13,124 bases of DNA from assembly GCA_913020705.1 (NCBI GenBank), contig CAJWBY010000138.1, positions 1 through 13,124 on the forward strand, read 5' to 3'. This DNA is from an uncultured Colwellia sp. (GTDB lineage: Bacteria > Pseudomonadota > Gammaproteobacteria > Enterobacterales > Alteromonadaceae). Positions 1-6,643 of the stretch are shown piece after piece. Every line of letters starts with the position of its first letter. Position 1 is the first letter of the stretch. The position numbers and the translations under genes are program-made. Below the pieces are notes generated by a model, which saw nothing but the letters and a program-made list of their open reading frames with translations, had not been told where the DNA came from and did no database searches.

Positions 1-4
1 GGTT

Positions 5-40
5 TGCACTGTTTTGGTTCGCTTGCACTACAATAACGAT
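5..40. promoter_or_regulatory. Two NtrC-like half-palindromes
   Basis: TGCACT occurs at 5-10 and again at 24-29. Read against the enteric NtrC consensus (TGCACYA, three bases, TGGTGCA), the first site at 5-21 matches 11 of 14 defined positions. The second, at 24-40, has a perfect left half but a poor right half. Paired NtrC sites normally lie upstream of sigma-54 promoters of genes such as glnA. The gene they would serve is probably left of the window edge; astB at 649 is also within enhancer distance. The match is by eye only and the right halves are degenerate. Confidence 0.3.
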
Positions 41-60
41 TAAATTAATGATAAAAGAGA

Positions 61-172
61 CAGAAAAAAAGGACATCAAATGATGTCCTTAAAATGAAAC
101 AATTTAACAATATAAACAGATGTAGCTAAAGAATCGGGGGAGATTCAAAATACAATTGAACTTTAGGTCTAT
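61..172 (-). ncRNA. Putative small RNA, copy 1 (leftmost)
   Basis: On the minus strand an extended -10 at 179-187 would start an RNA near 172. It would end at the hairpin and U-run at 64-90, giving about 110 nt. In order the RNA has a 5' AUAGACCUA segment, a hairpin GAAUC-UCCCCC-GAUUC (131-146) that exposes a C-rich loop, an A/U-rich stretch ending UUGUUUCAUUUU, and a 9-bp terminator stem followed by seven U. This is the usual architecture of an Hfq-dependent trans-acting small RNA. A UCUCCCCC loop could pair with G-rich Shine-Dalgarno sequences. I do not recognise it as a named family; it does not carry the conserved cores of Qrr, RyhB, Spot 42 or CyaR as I know them. No open frame of useful length lies in it. 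Function and targets are unknown. Confidence 0.55.
64..90 (-). terminator. Intrinsic terminator of small RNA copy 1
   Basis: On the minus strand the stem AAGGACATC / GATGTCCTT closes a four-base ATTT loop and is followed directly by further T residues (A-run at 64-70 on the plus strand). On the plus strand the stem is followed by AAAATG, so it is not a plus-strand terminator. This fixes the direction of the transcript. Confidence 0.75.
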
Positions 173-178
173 TTGATG

Positions 179-187
179 ATCGTAGCA
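179..187 (-). promoter_or_regulatory. Extended -10 of small RNA copy 1
   Basis: The minus strand reads TGCTACGAT: a TGn extension followed by TACGAT, which matches the sigma-70 -10 at four of six bases. No good -35 is seen 16-18 bases upstream, which extended -10 promoters tolerate. The preceding bases to about 205 (CATNTGATG to TTTATCTCG) are nearly identical in both copies and may hold an activator site. Confidence 0.4.
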
Positions 188-241
188 AACGAGATAAATT
201 CATCTGATGAGTTAAATTTTTTCATCTGTTTATAAAACAGG

Positions 242-352
242 CAGAAAAAAAGGACATCAAATGATGTCCTTAAAATGAAACAATTTAGCAATACAAACAA
301 TGTAATTCAAGAATCGGGGGAGATTCAAAATACAAATGAATTCTAGGTCTAT
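242..352 (-). ncRNA. Putative small RNA, copy 2 (upstream twin)
   Basis: This is the second copy of the same minus-strand unit, with its own extended -10 (359-367), C-loop hairpin (311-326) and terminator (245-271). The predicted transcript starts near 352 and is about 110 nt. Loop sequence, stem, terminator and 5' TAGACCTA are identical to copy 1. The segments between them differ: AGAATTCATTTG against AAAGTTCAATTG on the minus strand, and the linker after the C-loop. Because each copy has a promoter and terminator, they are probably transcribed separately, as with duplicated sibling RNAs such as the Qrr or OmrA/OmrB sets. The start site is inferred from the -10 only. Confidence 0.55.
245..271 (-). 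terminator. Intrinsic terminator of small RNA copy 2
   Basis: Identical in stem, loop and T-run to the terminator at 64-90. With two identical minus-strand terminators 181 bases apart, read-through from copy 2 into copy 1 is expected to be limited. Confidence 0.75.
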
Positions 353-358
353 TTAATG

Positions 359-367
359 ATCGTAGCA
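359..367 (-). promoter_or_regulatory. Extended -10 of small RNA copy 2
   Basis: Same TGCTACGAT element as at 179-187, 180 bases away, with the same conserved upstream block. Retention of the element in both copies supports two active promoters. Confidence 0.4.
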
Positions 368-410
368 AACGAGATAAATTCATTTGATGGATTAGTTTAT
401 TTCACCTGTT

Positions 411-595
411 GCATTTTTCTACTAAGTTTAATGCTTGTTTTTATATTACAACTCTTTCCTGATTTTTATAGGGTGAAGTGTTTTATCATTAATACTCTGT
501 AACGATAAGATCACTTTATGGATCATTATGGGGCATGAATTTCCATCAAAAATATATTTCATTTTTATTTCATTGATAAATAAGATTATTTTTAA
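411..595. other. Non-coding leader region upstream of astB
   Basis: This AT-rich stretch holds no convincing gene. A TGAATTTCCATCA segment near 537 faintly resembles an ArgR box. TATTTCATTGATA at 566-578 is close to the IHF consensus in reverse orientation, with one mismatch. An IHF bend between distal NtrC sites and a sigma-54 promoter would fit the arrangement, but both matches are weak. Confidence 0.25.
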
Positions 596-611
596 TGGTG
601 TGTATATTGCT
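596..611 (+). promoter_or_regulatory. Sigma-54 (RpoN)-type promoter of astB
   Basis: The 16 bases read TGGTGTG, four bases, TTGCT. The -24 GG (597-598) and -12 GC (609-610) have the exact ten-base spacing required by sigma-54, and the -12 TTGCT box is perfect. The -24 box is TGGTGTG against TGGCACG, three mismatches. Transcription would start near 622, leaving a leader of about 27 bases before the astB ATG at 649. Arginine succinyltransferase genes are under sigma-54 and NtrC control in E. coli, which makes the position biologically sensible. The assignment is by eye. Confidence 0.5.
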
Positions 612-648
612 TTTATATTTTATTAACTATGGAATTTGAGATGTCATA

Positions 649-1986
649 ATGAAAAGTGTTGAAGTAAACTTTGATGGATTAGTAGGACCGACTCATAACT
701 ACGCAGGTTTATCAGAAGGGAATGTAGCCTCATTATCGAATATTAATAACAGTTCAAACCCTAAGGAAGCGGCATTACAAGGTTTGAAAAAGATGAAAGC
801 CTTGCATGATATGGGATTAAAGCAAGGAGTTTTTGCTCCTCAAGAACGTCCTGATATATACACGCTAAAAAGGTTAGGGTTTCATGGTAGTGATGCTGAA
901 ATATTGGCTGCAGCATATAAAGCTTCGCCAACGCTACTCGCTTCTTGTTGTTCTGCTTCAACGATGTGGACAGCGAATGCTGCAACGGTTTCTCCCTCTG
1001 CTGATACTGTTGATAAAAAAGTACATTTTACGTCAGCTAATCTAGCCAATAAGTTTCATCGCTCACTTGAACCTGAAGCAACCAGCAATATTCTTAAAGC
1101 AATGTTTAATGATGAAAAGTATTTTAAACATCACCAGCACCTTAATGATAACGAACATTTTGGTGATGAAGGCGCTGCTAACCATACACGCTTGTGTGAA
1201 GGCTATGGTGATAAAGGAGTAGAGATTTTTACCTATGGGCGTTATGCATTTAACCGCAATAAGCCAGCCCCAGTTAAGTTTCCTGCACGTCAAACTTTTG
1301 AAGCAAGTCAGGCTATTTCACGTTTACATGGTTTAGCCGACGATAAAACGGTATTTGTTCAACAAAACCCAGAGATTATCGACCAAGGCGTTTTCCACAA
1401 TGATGTTATTGCAGTAGGCAACCAAAATGTGTTTTTTTATCATGAGCAAGCTTATTTAAATACCGCCAAATTCAAAGCTGAGGTTACACGCAAGTATTTG
1501 GGCGAAAAATTACACTTTATTGAAGCTTCAACCGATGCTGTTCCGATTCAAGATGCAGTGAAAACTTATCTTTTTAATACGCAAATAGTTACGTTAAGTG
1601 ATAACAATATGGTGATTATCGCGCCTACACATTGTCGTGACAACCCAAAAGTTTATCAATATTTACAAACAGTAGTGTCCGCTGATAATCCCATCAATCA
1701 TGTTGAATTCTTTGACGTCAACGAGAGTATGAAAAATGGTGGAGGACCTGCTTGTTTGCGGTTAAGGGTTGCGCTTTCTGATCAAGAGTTATTAGCCGTT
1801 AATCCAGATTGTTTATTAACAGAAGCGTTATATACAAAACTGGTTAGTTGGGTTGGCTCACATTATCGCGATAAATTAATACTGGACGATTTGCGAGATC
1901 CTCAATTGATTATTGAGTCTCGCACTGCATTAGATGAATTGTCTCAAATTTTATCTTTAGGTTCTGTTTATCGTTTTCAGCAGTAA
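649..1986 (+). CDS. astB: N-succinylarginine dihydrolase
   Basis: AstB hydrolyses N2-succinyl-L-arginine to N2-succinylornithine, CO2 and two NH3. It is the second step of the arginine succinyltransferase (AST) pathway that turns arginine into glutamate and succinate in the cytoplasm. The 445-residue protein has family length. [10 protein letters not shown] is at 11-20, [17 protein letters not shown] at 104-120, [10 protein letters not shown] at 172-181 with the catalytic Glu174, His250 in DQGVFHND, and the nucleophile Cys369 in [11 protein letters not shown]. These correspond to E. coli Glu174, His248 and Cys365 of the pentein-fold amidinotransferase superfamily. The ATG has only a weak GAG-type ribosome site at 638-640, but the family N-terminus [18 protein letters not shown] starts exactly here. 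astC, astA, astD and astE are not beside it, so astB stands alone here. The gene looks intact. Confidence 0.97.
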   Translation: MKSVEVNFDGLVGPTHNYAGLSEGNVASLSNINNSSNPKEAALQGLKKMKALHDMGLKQGVFAPQERPDIYTLKRLGFHGSDAEILAAAYKASPTLLASCCSASTMWTANAATVSPSADTVDKKVHFTSANLANKFHRSLEPEATSNILKAMFNDEKYFKHHQHLNDNEHFGDEGAANHTRLCEGYGDKGVEIFTYGRYAFNRNKPAPVKFPARQTFEASQAISRLHGLADDKTVFVQQNPEIIDQGVFHNDVIAVGNQNVFFYHEQAYLNTAKFKAEVTRKYLGEKLHFIEASTDAVPIQDAVKTYLFNTQIVTLSDNNMVIIAPTHCRDNPKVYQYLQTVVSADNPINHVEFFDVNESMKNGGGPACLRLRVALSDQELLAVNPDCLLTEALYTKLVSWVGSHYRDKLILDDLRDPQLIIESRTALDELSQILSLGSVYRFQQ

Positions 1987-2018
1987 TAGCTCATAAAAAA
2001 TAAGGCCGTTATTTTAAA

Positions 2019-2052
2019 AGCAGCAAGTTTATATTTCAGTTAACATGCTGCT
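2019..2052. terminator. Hairpin between convergent astB and glsA
   Basis: AGCAGCA at 2019-2025 pairs with TGCTGCT at 2046-2052, with a long 20-base loop. On the minus strand the stem is followed by TTTTAAAATAA, and on the plus strand by CTTATTTT. It could therefore terminate glsA and, less well, astB. The long loop makes it weaker than a typical intrinsic terminator. Confidence 0.4.
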
Positions 2053-2102
2053 CTTATTTTAGATTAAACTTTAAGATTTGTTTCTACTGCTAATAGCTGA
2101 AA

Positions 2103-3035
2103 TTAATGGTAAATAGATAACCCTAATTCTTCTGCGATACCTTCAACTAATTTCATACCGACAACTGAATTACCAAAACTATTCAATGGCGGACTCCAAG
2201 TACATATTACTCCATAATTTGGCACTATGGCTACCAATCCTCCACCAACACCACTTTTAGCGGGTAGACCAACGGAAAATGCAAATTCGCCTGACTGGTC
2301 GTACATACCACTCGTAGATAATATTGCATTCACGCGATGGGCATCTTTTGGACTACATATAACGTTTTTCGTTATTGGGTCTACACCTTTATTAGCTAAA
2401 AAAAGCAGACTCTGTGCGAGTTGTTGGCAGCTCATTGCGATTGAGCATTGCGTAAAATAATGACTAAGTACGTCAGGTACTTCTGATTCAATATTACCAA
2501 AGCTTTTCATCAAATAGGTGAGGGCAGCATTTCGGTTACCATGAGTTAATTCAGACTGGTATACCTCTGGGTCAATGCGAATATTTTCGTTGTTTGCAAG
2601 CTTTCTCACAAAACTTAAAAAAGCGAGCTTACTGGCTGAATAATGACTGGTTAATACGTCAGCAACTAATAGTGCACCAGCATTGATAACCGGATTGCGT
2701 GGAATACCTTTTTCCCACTCTAACTGAATAATAGAATTAAAAGGTTGTCCAGAAGGCTCCATTTTTACACGTTGCCATAATGAATCCTCTAGACGATTCA
2801 TCGCCATAACTAAACCGAAGATTTTTGAAATACTTTGGATTGAAAAAGGTCGTTGATAATCCCCTACGCCTACAGTTTTTCCGTCAATAGTCGCAACACA
2901 TACACCCGCAAAGTCAGGTTTTACATTGGCAAGGGCAGGAATATAATCTGCAACCGCACCTTGTGCAAAATTATCACGCTGAGAAAGGAGTAATACCTGT
3001 AGTTTATCTTGTAAATCAATAATATTGTTATTCAT
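2103..3035 (-). CDS. glsA: Glutaminase
   Basis: This enzyme hydrolyses L-glutamine to L-glutamate and ammonia. It belongs to the bacterial GlsA/GlsB family with a serine beta-lactamase-like fold. The 310 residues match the usual length of about 308. Visible family motifs are the Ser-x-x-Lys catalytic pair in SIQSISKIF (Ser68 and Lys71), NPVINAGA at 114-121, HGNRNAALTYLMKSFGNI at 165-182, TSGMYDQSGEFAF with Tyr245, and GLPAKSGVGGG at 256-266. No signal peptide is seen, so it should be cytoplasmic. The ATG lacks a clear Shine-Dalgarno sequence; MNNNIIDLQDKLQ gives a normal family N-terminus. The gene is monocistronic, convergent with astB, and has its own promoter region at 3070-3107. The GlsA or GlsB paralogue name cannot be settled from sequence alone. 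Confidence 0.95.
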   Translation of the reverse strand: MNNNIIDLQDKLQVLLLSQRDNFAQGAVADYIPALANVKPDFAGVCVATIDGKTVGVGDYQRPFSIQSISKIFGLVMAMNRLEDSLWQRVKMEPSGQPFNSIIQLEWEKGIPRNPVINAGALLVADVLTSHYSASKLAFLSFVRKLANNENIRIDPEVYQSELTHGNRNAALTYLMKSFGNIESEVPDVLSHYFTQCSIAMSCQQLAQSLLFLANKGVDPITKNVICSPKDAHRVNAILSTSGMYDQSGEFAFSVGLPAKSGVGGGLVAIVPNYGVICTWSPPLNSFGNSVVGMKLVEGIAEELGLSIYH

Positions 3036-3069
3036 ATAAACATTCGAGTGTCAGGGATTTAGATTCGTC

Positions 3070-3107
3070 TATTATGCACATAATACCTCTGAGGCCTAGA
3101 TTTTTAA
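3070..3107 (-). promoter_or_regulatory. glsA promoter with overlapping palindrome
   Basis: On the minus strand TTAAAA (3102-3107) and TATTAT (3080-3085) are separated by 16 bases, matching sigma-70 at four and five of six positions. TATTATG at 3070-3076 and CATAATA at 3079-3085 form a 7-bp inverted repeat with a two-base centre that covers the -10 and the likely start. A smaller CCTC-T-GAGG palindrome (3086-3094) lies in the spacer. A regulator bound to either would block transcription. The regulator cannot be named. Confidence 0.4.
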
Positions 3108-3242
3108 GTGACTTATTTTCATATTAGACTGAAATGTAAATTACTCAAATAAATCAAAAACACACAACTACTCTATTAGTCTTACACAATTTACCTTTGA
3201 AGTTTATTCATAAACCTAGATGTTCTATTTTCATTTATATAG

Positions 3243-3257
3243 TTTGCAATTTGCAAA
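3243..3257. repeat. 15-base palindrome in the glsA/PEP-CTERM gap
   Basis: TTTGCAA-T-TTGCAAA is a perfect inverted repeat around a central T, about 200 bases from each neighbouring start. It has the size of a dimeric-repressor operator. The 423-base gap (3036-3458) otherwise shows the glsA promoter, a TGATA-TAGC-TATCA inverted repeat at 3398-3411 and the ribosome site at 3445-3450. I see no gene in it. Confidence 0.3.
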
Positions 3258-3458
3258 AAACTTTCATAATGCAACACATTTTACCATGAATTAATCTGTA
3301 TTTAAAAAGAGAACTTAATGCCGTTTATTTTTTAATTGGTTGTTTTTAATCGGTTTTATTCGTTGTTTGTTGGGTGAGGATATGTTGGCTTAGTTATTGA
3401 TATAGCTATCAGTAGATACAATTATTTAGAAACAAAAATTTAATCAAGGTGTCGTCTT

Positions 3459-4247
3459 ATGAAATCATCACACTCTATAAAAATGGTAAATATATTTTTC
3501 TTAGTTCTAGCGCTTAGTTTTTCATATAAATCCTTTGCGGGTTTAATCGATTTTGAAACAACAGCTAATGGATCGACTCCATTTGATAACGGTATTATCA
3601 ATATAGATGATACCTTTATGGCCGACGGTGTTTCTGTAAAGTTTGGCTTTGACACAAACGGTGATGGTGAAATTGATAGTCATGGCGTATTCGAAAGCGT
3701 AGGTGGTGGGAAAGAAGGTGGCAATTCTGGTTTCATGAGTTCCTATGGTAATAGTTATGATATTGCTGCTACTGGTTCAGAATCTTTATTAGGTGGCTTT
3801 TTTCTTAGGCAAAAGAATGCATACAAACCTTTTGGTACTTTTCATATTATTTATGATGCGTTAAACCCTGTAACTTCAGCATCTGGCGAGATATGGGATA
3901 TTGATGGAAATAACAACAAAAACAAAACTGAACAGTTTTTTGTTGAAGCTTTTAATGGAGAGTTATCCTTAGCATCAATTTTATCACCTTTAGGTAATAC
4001 CTCAGGAATTAACTCACTAGATGGAAAACCTTGGGCATTCGGTTTTAGTGACCTCAGCAATATTACTCGAATCGAAATATCTTTTACAGGAAGTAAAAAT
4101 AACGGGATTGGACTTGCGTTTAATAATTTTTCACCTATAGAAGATATCAGTGCACGAACAAATTCAGTACCTGAACCTTCAACACTTATTATTTTTTCAT
4201 TGGGTATTATAGGTTTAGCTTTACGTAGATATAAAAAAAGCACTTAA
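3459..4247 (+). CDS. PEP-CTERM sorting domain protein, exported, unknown function
   Basis: This 262-residue protein is exported. An N-terminal signal peptide (residues 1-27) ends in SFA, with probable cleavage before Gly28. The C-terminus is a textbook PEP-CTERM signal: VPEPS at 237-241, a hydrophobic segment at about 242-255 and a basic RRYKK tail. That signal is cut by an exosortase (EpsH/XrtA type), usually in bacteria that make exopolysaccharide and biofilm matrix. No exosortase gene is in the window. The middle is Gly/Asn/Ser-rich and probably beta-sandwich-like. DTNGDGEID at 65-73 resembles a calcium-binding DxNxDGxxD loop, and DIDGNNNKN follows at 147-155. The ATG is supported by AAGGTG at 3445-3450, eight bases upstream. 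The target or ligand is unknown. The gene faces the kinase and appears monocistronic. Confidence 0.85.
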   Translation: MKSSHSIKMVNIFFLVLALSFSYKSFAGLIDFETTANGSTPFDNGIINIDDTFMADGVSVKFGFDTNGDGEIDSHGVFESVGGGKEGGNSGFMSSYGNSYDIAATGSESLLGGFFLRQKNAYKPFGTFHIIYDALNPVTSASGEIWDIDGNNNKNKTEQFFVEAFNGELSLASILSPLGNTSGINSLDGKPWAFGFSDLSNITRIEISFTGSKNNGIGLAFNNFSPIEDISARTNSVPEPSTLIIFSLGIIGLALRRYKKST

Positions 4248-4263
4248 TTATTTACTATATTAA

Positions 4264-4279
4264 GGGTATAAAAATACTC
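4264..4279. terminator. Weak hairpin between convergent genes
   Basis: GGGTAT and ATACTC form a 6-bp stem with one G-U pair around an AAAA loop, in the 33-base gap between the PEP-CTERM gene and the kinase stop. On the plus strand ATTTT follows a few bases later. It is the only candidate terminator in the gap, and it is weak. Confidence 0.25.
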
Positions 4280-4280
4280 A

Positions 4281-6590
4281 CTATAATTTTGGTGTTTTCA
4301 TATCCTTTTTCATCCAACTACTAAGTTTTTTATGTATTGTGTTAATTTCTATTGGTTTAGTTAAATAATCGTTCATACCTGCATTCAAACATTTTCTTTT
4401 ATCTCCTTTCATCGCATTAGCAGTCATTGCAATAATGGTAATATTTTTGTGCTCTATTCCTGCTTTCCCTTCTCTTATGGCTTTAGTTGTTTCATAGCCA
4501 TCCATTTCAGGCATCTGACAATCCATCAGAATTAAATCATAGGAAGCTGAATTTAGTTTCTCTAGCGCTTTGATGCCGTTAACCGCAACATCTGCTTTTA
4601 GGTTTAATTTTGTGAGAATTTTAGTCGCTACTATTTGATTTATTCTGTTGTCTTCAACCAATAGTATTTTTTCGAATGATAAATTAATATCTTTAATTGT
4701 TTCGTTTTTATTTGCTGTATCTGCAATGTCATGTTCTGGTTTATGAAAAATTAAATTGAAAGAAAAACAACTGCCTTTGTTCATTGTGCTCTTTATTTTT
4801 ATATCGCCGTCCATGAGCTCGCATAACTGCTTAACAATCGTTAATCCTAAACCTGTACCACCATATTTTCGTGTTGTTGAATTATCGGCCTGAGAGAATG
4901 GGCTGAAAATGTTTTCCTGTTGCTCCTCTGAAAGACCTATGCCGGTATCAGTGACCTTACATGTAAAATTTAGTTGTTCTTTGTTTACTTCAACCAGTCT
5001 AACTTCAAGTTCTATCGTGCCTTTTTCAGTAAATTTAATCGAGTTACTAACAAGGTTGATCAGTATTTGCTTAAGTCGAGTAGGGTCGCCGATAACAGTT
5101 TTTTGAGATAGATTTATTGATTTAATGGTAAGTACTAAAGATTTATTTTCAGCTAATGCACCCATCATTATTATTACTTCGTTGATAACATCTGTAATAT
5201 TAAAATGAATGCTTTCTATCTCTAATTTTCCTGACTCTATTTTAGAGTAGTCTAAGATGCTATTAATTAAGGTTAATAAAGATTCAGAGCTAGAGTTTAC
5301 CAGGCTAATATATTCTCTTTGTTCATCATTCAACGAAGTGTTTGAAAGTAAACTCAGCATACCCACAACACCATTCATTGGCGTTCTAATTTCATGGCTC
5401 ATGTTTGCTAAAAACATACTTTTTGCTTGGGTTGCTTTTTCAGCTTTTTGTTGTGATATTGCAAGTTGTTGGTTTAATTGTTGAGATTCTATCAATAAGG
5501 TATTAGTTTGCTGATTTTTTTGTTGAAAAATAGTTGCAGATTTCATTAATTGGCCTATCTCATCAGACCTATTAATATCGAGCTGTTCCTTAAGTTCTTT
5601 ATTTGATGCAAGGATATCGAATACTTGGGTTACTTTTTGGATGGGGAGTATAATCTTTTTAAGTACATATAGTGTGATAACGCTAGTAAGGAAAATACCT
5701 AAAACAAACATTATACTGCCGCGAAAAATGGATTCATCTACAATAGTATTAAGATCTGAATTACTTGAATTTAGATGCTGTAACACGCCCTCGCTTAAAC
5801 TTTTTGCTAAATATAAAAATTCATTTGCAGCGCCCGACATAACAACGTTAACAAGATAATTATAATTACGAGTCACTTGAGTTAATAATCTAAAGTCGGA
5901 AGATAGAGTCGCTAATTTTTTGTTTAGTTCTGGAATGTTAAGTGGAATTACTACGCCTTTTAATTTTTCAGACGTTTCTTGAAAATGGGTAATATTCTCA
6001 GCATTGGGTAACAATAAATATTGATAAGCAGCAAGTTGTAATTCTGACGTTAAAGCGTTAAGTTTATTATTACTCTCATACTTCTGATTACCGATTTTTT
6101 TAGACGTTATAGCATCAGAACCTTCAGACGATATTTTCTTTATATGGCTTAATTGAGTGACTATTTTAACATTAAACAATTCACTTTTTTTATTGATCAG
6201 TAACACCACAGAATCAAAGTTTTCTCGATAATCTTTTAAGTGATTACGCATACTTTCTATTGTGTCTTCTTGGTTGGTACCAATGTTATTCTTTTTGATA
6301 AGCGCTGTAGTCATATCTAATTTCGTATTAACAGAAATCATAATGTCATCTAGTCGTTTTAGCACCGAAGTAGCCTGCGTTTCTTTATAAATAAGCACGT
6401 TTCGTTGTAAATTTAAAACATCCTTCTCTAATATTTTTACCTGAATAACGCCTTCGGCTACTTTCTGATTAGAAGTTATTCCGGTAACTAAAAGGTTTTG
6501 ACTTTGGTATGACACATACTGTTGTCCAATGAATAGGAAAATAATAAGTGTCAATGAAAATATTAACTGTGCTTTCAAGCTTCTAAACAT
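4281..6590 (-). CDS. Hybrid sensor histidine kinase with receiver domain
   Basis: This inner-membrane sensor kinase has 769 residues from the ATG at 6590. Transmembrane helix 1 is at about 8-26. A large periplasmic, mostly helical domain (about 27-290) resembles the helical-bundle sensors of TorS-type kinases. Transmembrane helix 2 is at about 293-312, followed by HAMP and a Gln-rich coiled coil to about 390. HisKA has the H-box [12 protein letters not shown] with His399. HATPase_c has the N-box [15 protein letters not shown] with Asp548, and [12 protein letters not shown] domain (about 641-755) has LLVEDN, phospho-acceptor Asp690 in [13 protein letters not shown], Thr723 and Lys745. There is no HPt domain, so the phosphorelay needs a separate HPt and regulator, and neither is here. 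A GTG nine bases further upstream (6599) is in frame, but the ATG has GGTG six bases ahead. The gene is probably co-transcribed with the binding protein upstream (gap 53 bases). Confidence 0.93.
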   Translation of the reverse strand: MFRSLKAQLIFSLTLIIFLFIGQQYVSYQSQNLLVTGITSNQKVAEGVIQVKILEKDVLNLQRNVLIYKETQATSVLKRLDDIMISVNTKLDMTTALIKKNNIGTNQEDTIESMRNHLKDYRENFDSVVLLINKKSELFNVKIVTQLSHIKKISSEGSDAITSKKIGNQKYESNNKLNALTSELQLAAYQYLLLPNAENITHFQETSEKLKGVVIPLNIPELNKKLATLSSDFRLLTQVTRNYNYLVNVVMSGAANEFLYLAKSLSEGVLQHLNSSNSDLNTIVDESIFRGSIMFVLGIFLTSVITLYVLKKIILPIQKVTQVFDILASNKELKEQLDINRSDEIGQLMKSATIFQQKNQQTNTLLIESQQLNQQLAISQQKAEKATQAKSMFLANMSHEIRTPMNGVVGMLSLLSNTSLNDEQREYISLVNSSSESLLTLINSILDYSKIESGKLEIESIHFNITDVINEVIIMMGALAENKSLVLTIKSINLSQKTVIGDPTRLKQILINLVSNSIKFTEKGTIELEVRLVEVNKEQLNFTCKVTDTGIGLSEEQQENIFSPFSQADNSTTRKYGGTGLGLTIVKQLCELMDGDIKIKSTMNKGSCFSFNLIFHKPEHDIADTANKNETIKDINLSFEKILLVEDNRINQIVATKILTKLNLKADVAVNGIKALEKLNSASYDLILMDCQMPEMDGYETTKAIREGKAGIEHKNITIIAMTANAMKGDKRKCLNAGMNDYLTKPIEINTIHKKLSSWMKKDMKTPKL

Positions 6591-6643
6591 AGAGAGCACC
6601 GTTGTTCATATAACTTAATGCAATTAAATGAAACATAGATTTA

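Larger units (their letters stand above)
61..410 (-). repeat. Tandem duplication of a ~170-base unit
   Basis: Bases 61-230 and 242-410 are two direct copies separated by an 11-base linker. A hand alignment gives about 17 differences and one single-base indel over about 170 positions, so roughly 90% identity. The differences are not spread evenly. The terminator hairpin, the C-loop hairpin, the TAGACCTA element and about 20 bases around and upstream of the -10 are identical, while changes sit in the linkers and the outer upstream part. That pattern suggests two functional RNA genes kept under selection rather than a neutral duplication. No terminal inverted repeats or transposase are present. 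Confidence 0.9.

Noticed and set aside
64..90. Plus-strand terminator for a gene left of the window
   Set aside because: On the plus strand the stem is followed by AAAATG rather than a T-run, whereas the minus strand has the T-run.
61..410. CRISPR array or insertion-sequence remnant
   Set aside because: There are only two long copies with no short spacers, no terminal inverted repeats, no transposase fragment and no target duplication. Promoter-hairpin-terminator order fits RNA genes better.
499..514. NtrC site near 500 (GATCACTTTATGGATC) upstream of astB
   Set aside because: Spacing and most half-site positions do not fit the NtrC consensus when aligned. It is only a loose GATC inverted repeat.
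641..649. ATG at 641 as an alternative astB start
   Set aside because: It is followed at once by an in-frame stop (ATG TCA TAA). The family N-terminus begins at 649.
3851..4243. 130-residue open frame on the minus strand inside the PEP-CTERM gene
   Set aside because: The opposite strand encodes a clear signal peptide and PEP-CTERM motif in one frame. The antisense frame shows no domain or ribosome site.
6591..6599. GTG start of the kinase at 6599
   Set aside because: It adds only three residues and has no ribosome site, whereas the ATG at 6590 has GGTG six bases ahead. It cannot be fully excluded.
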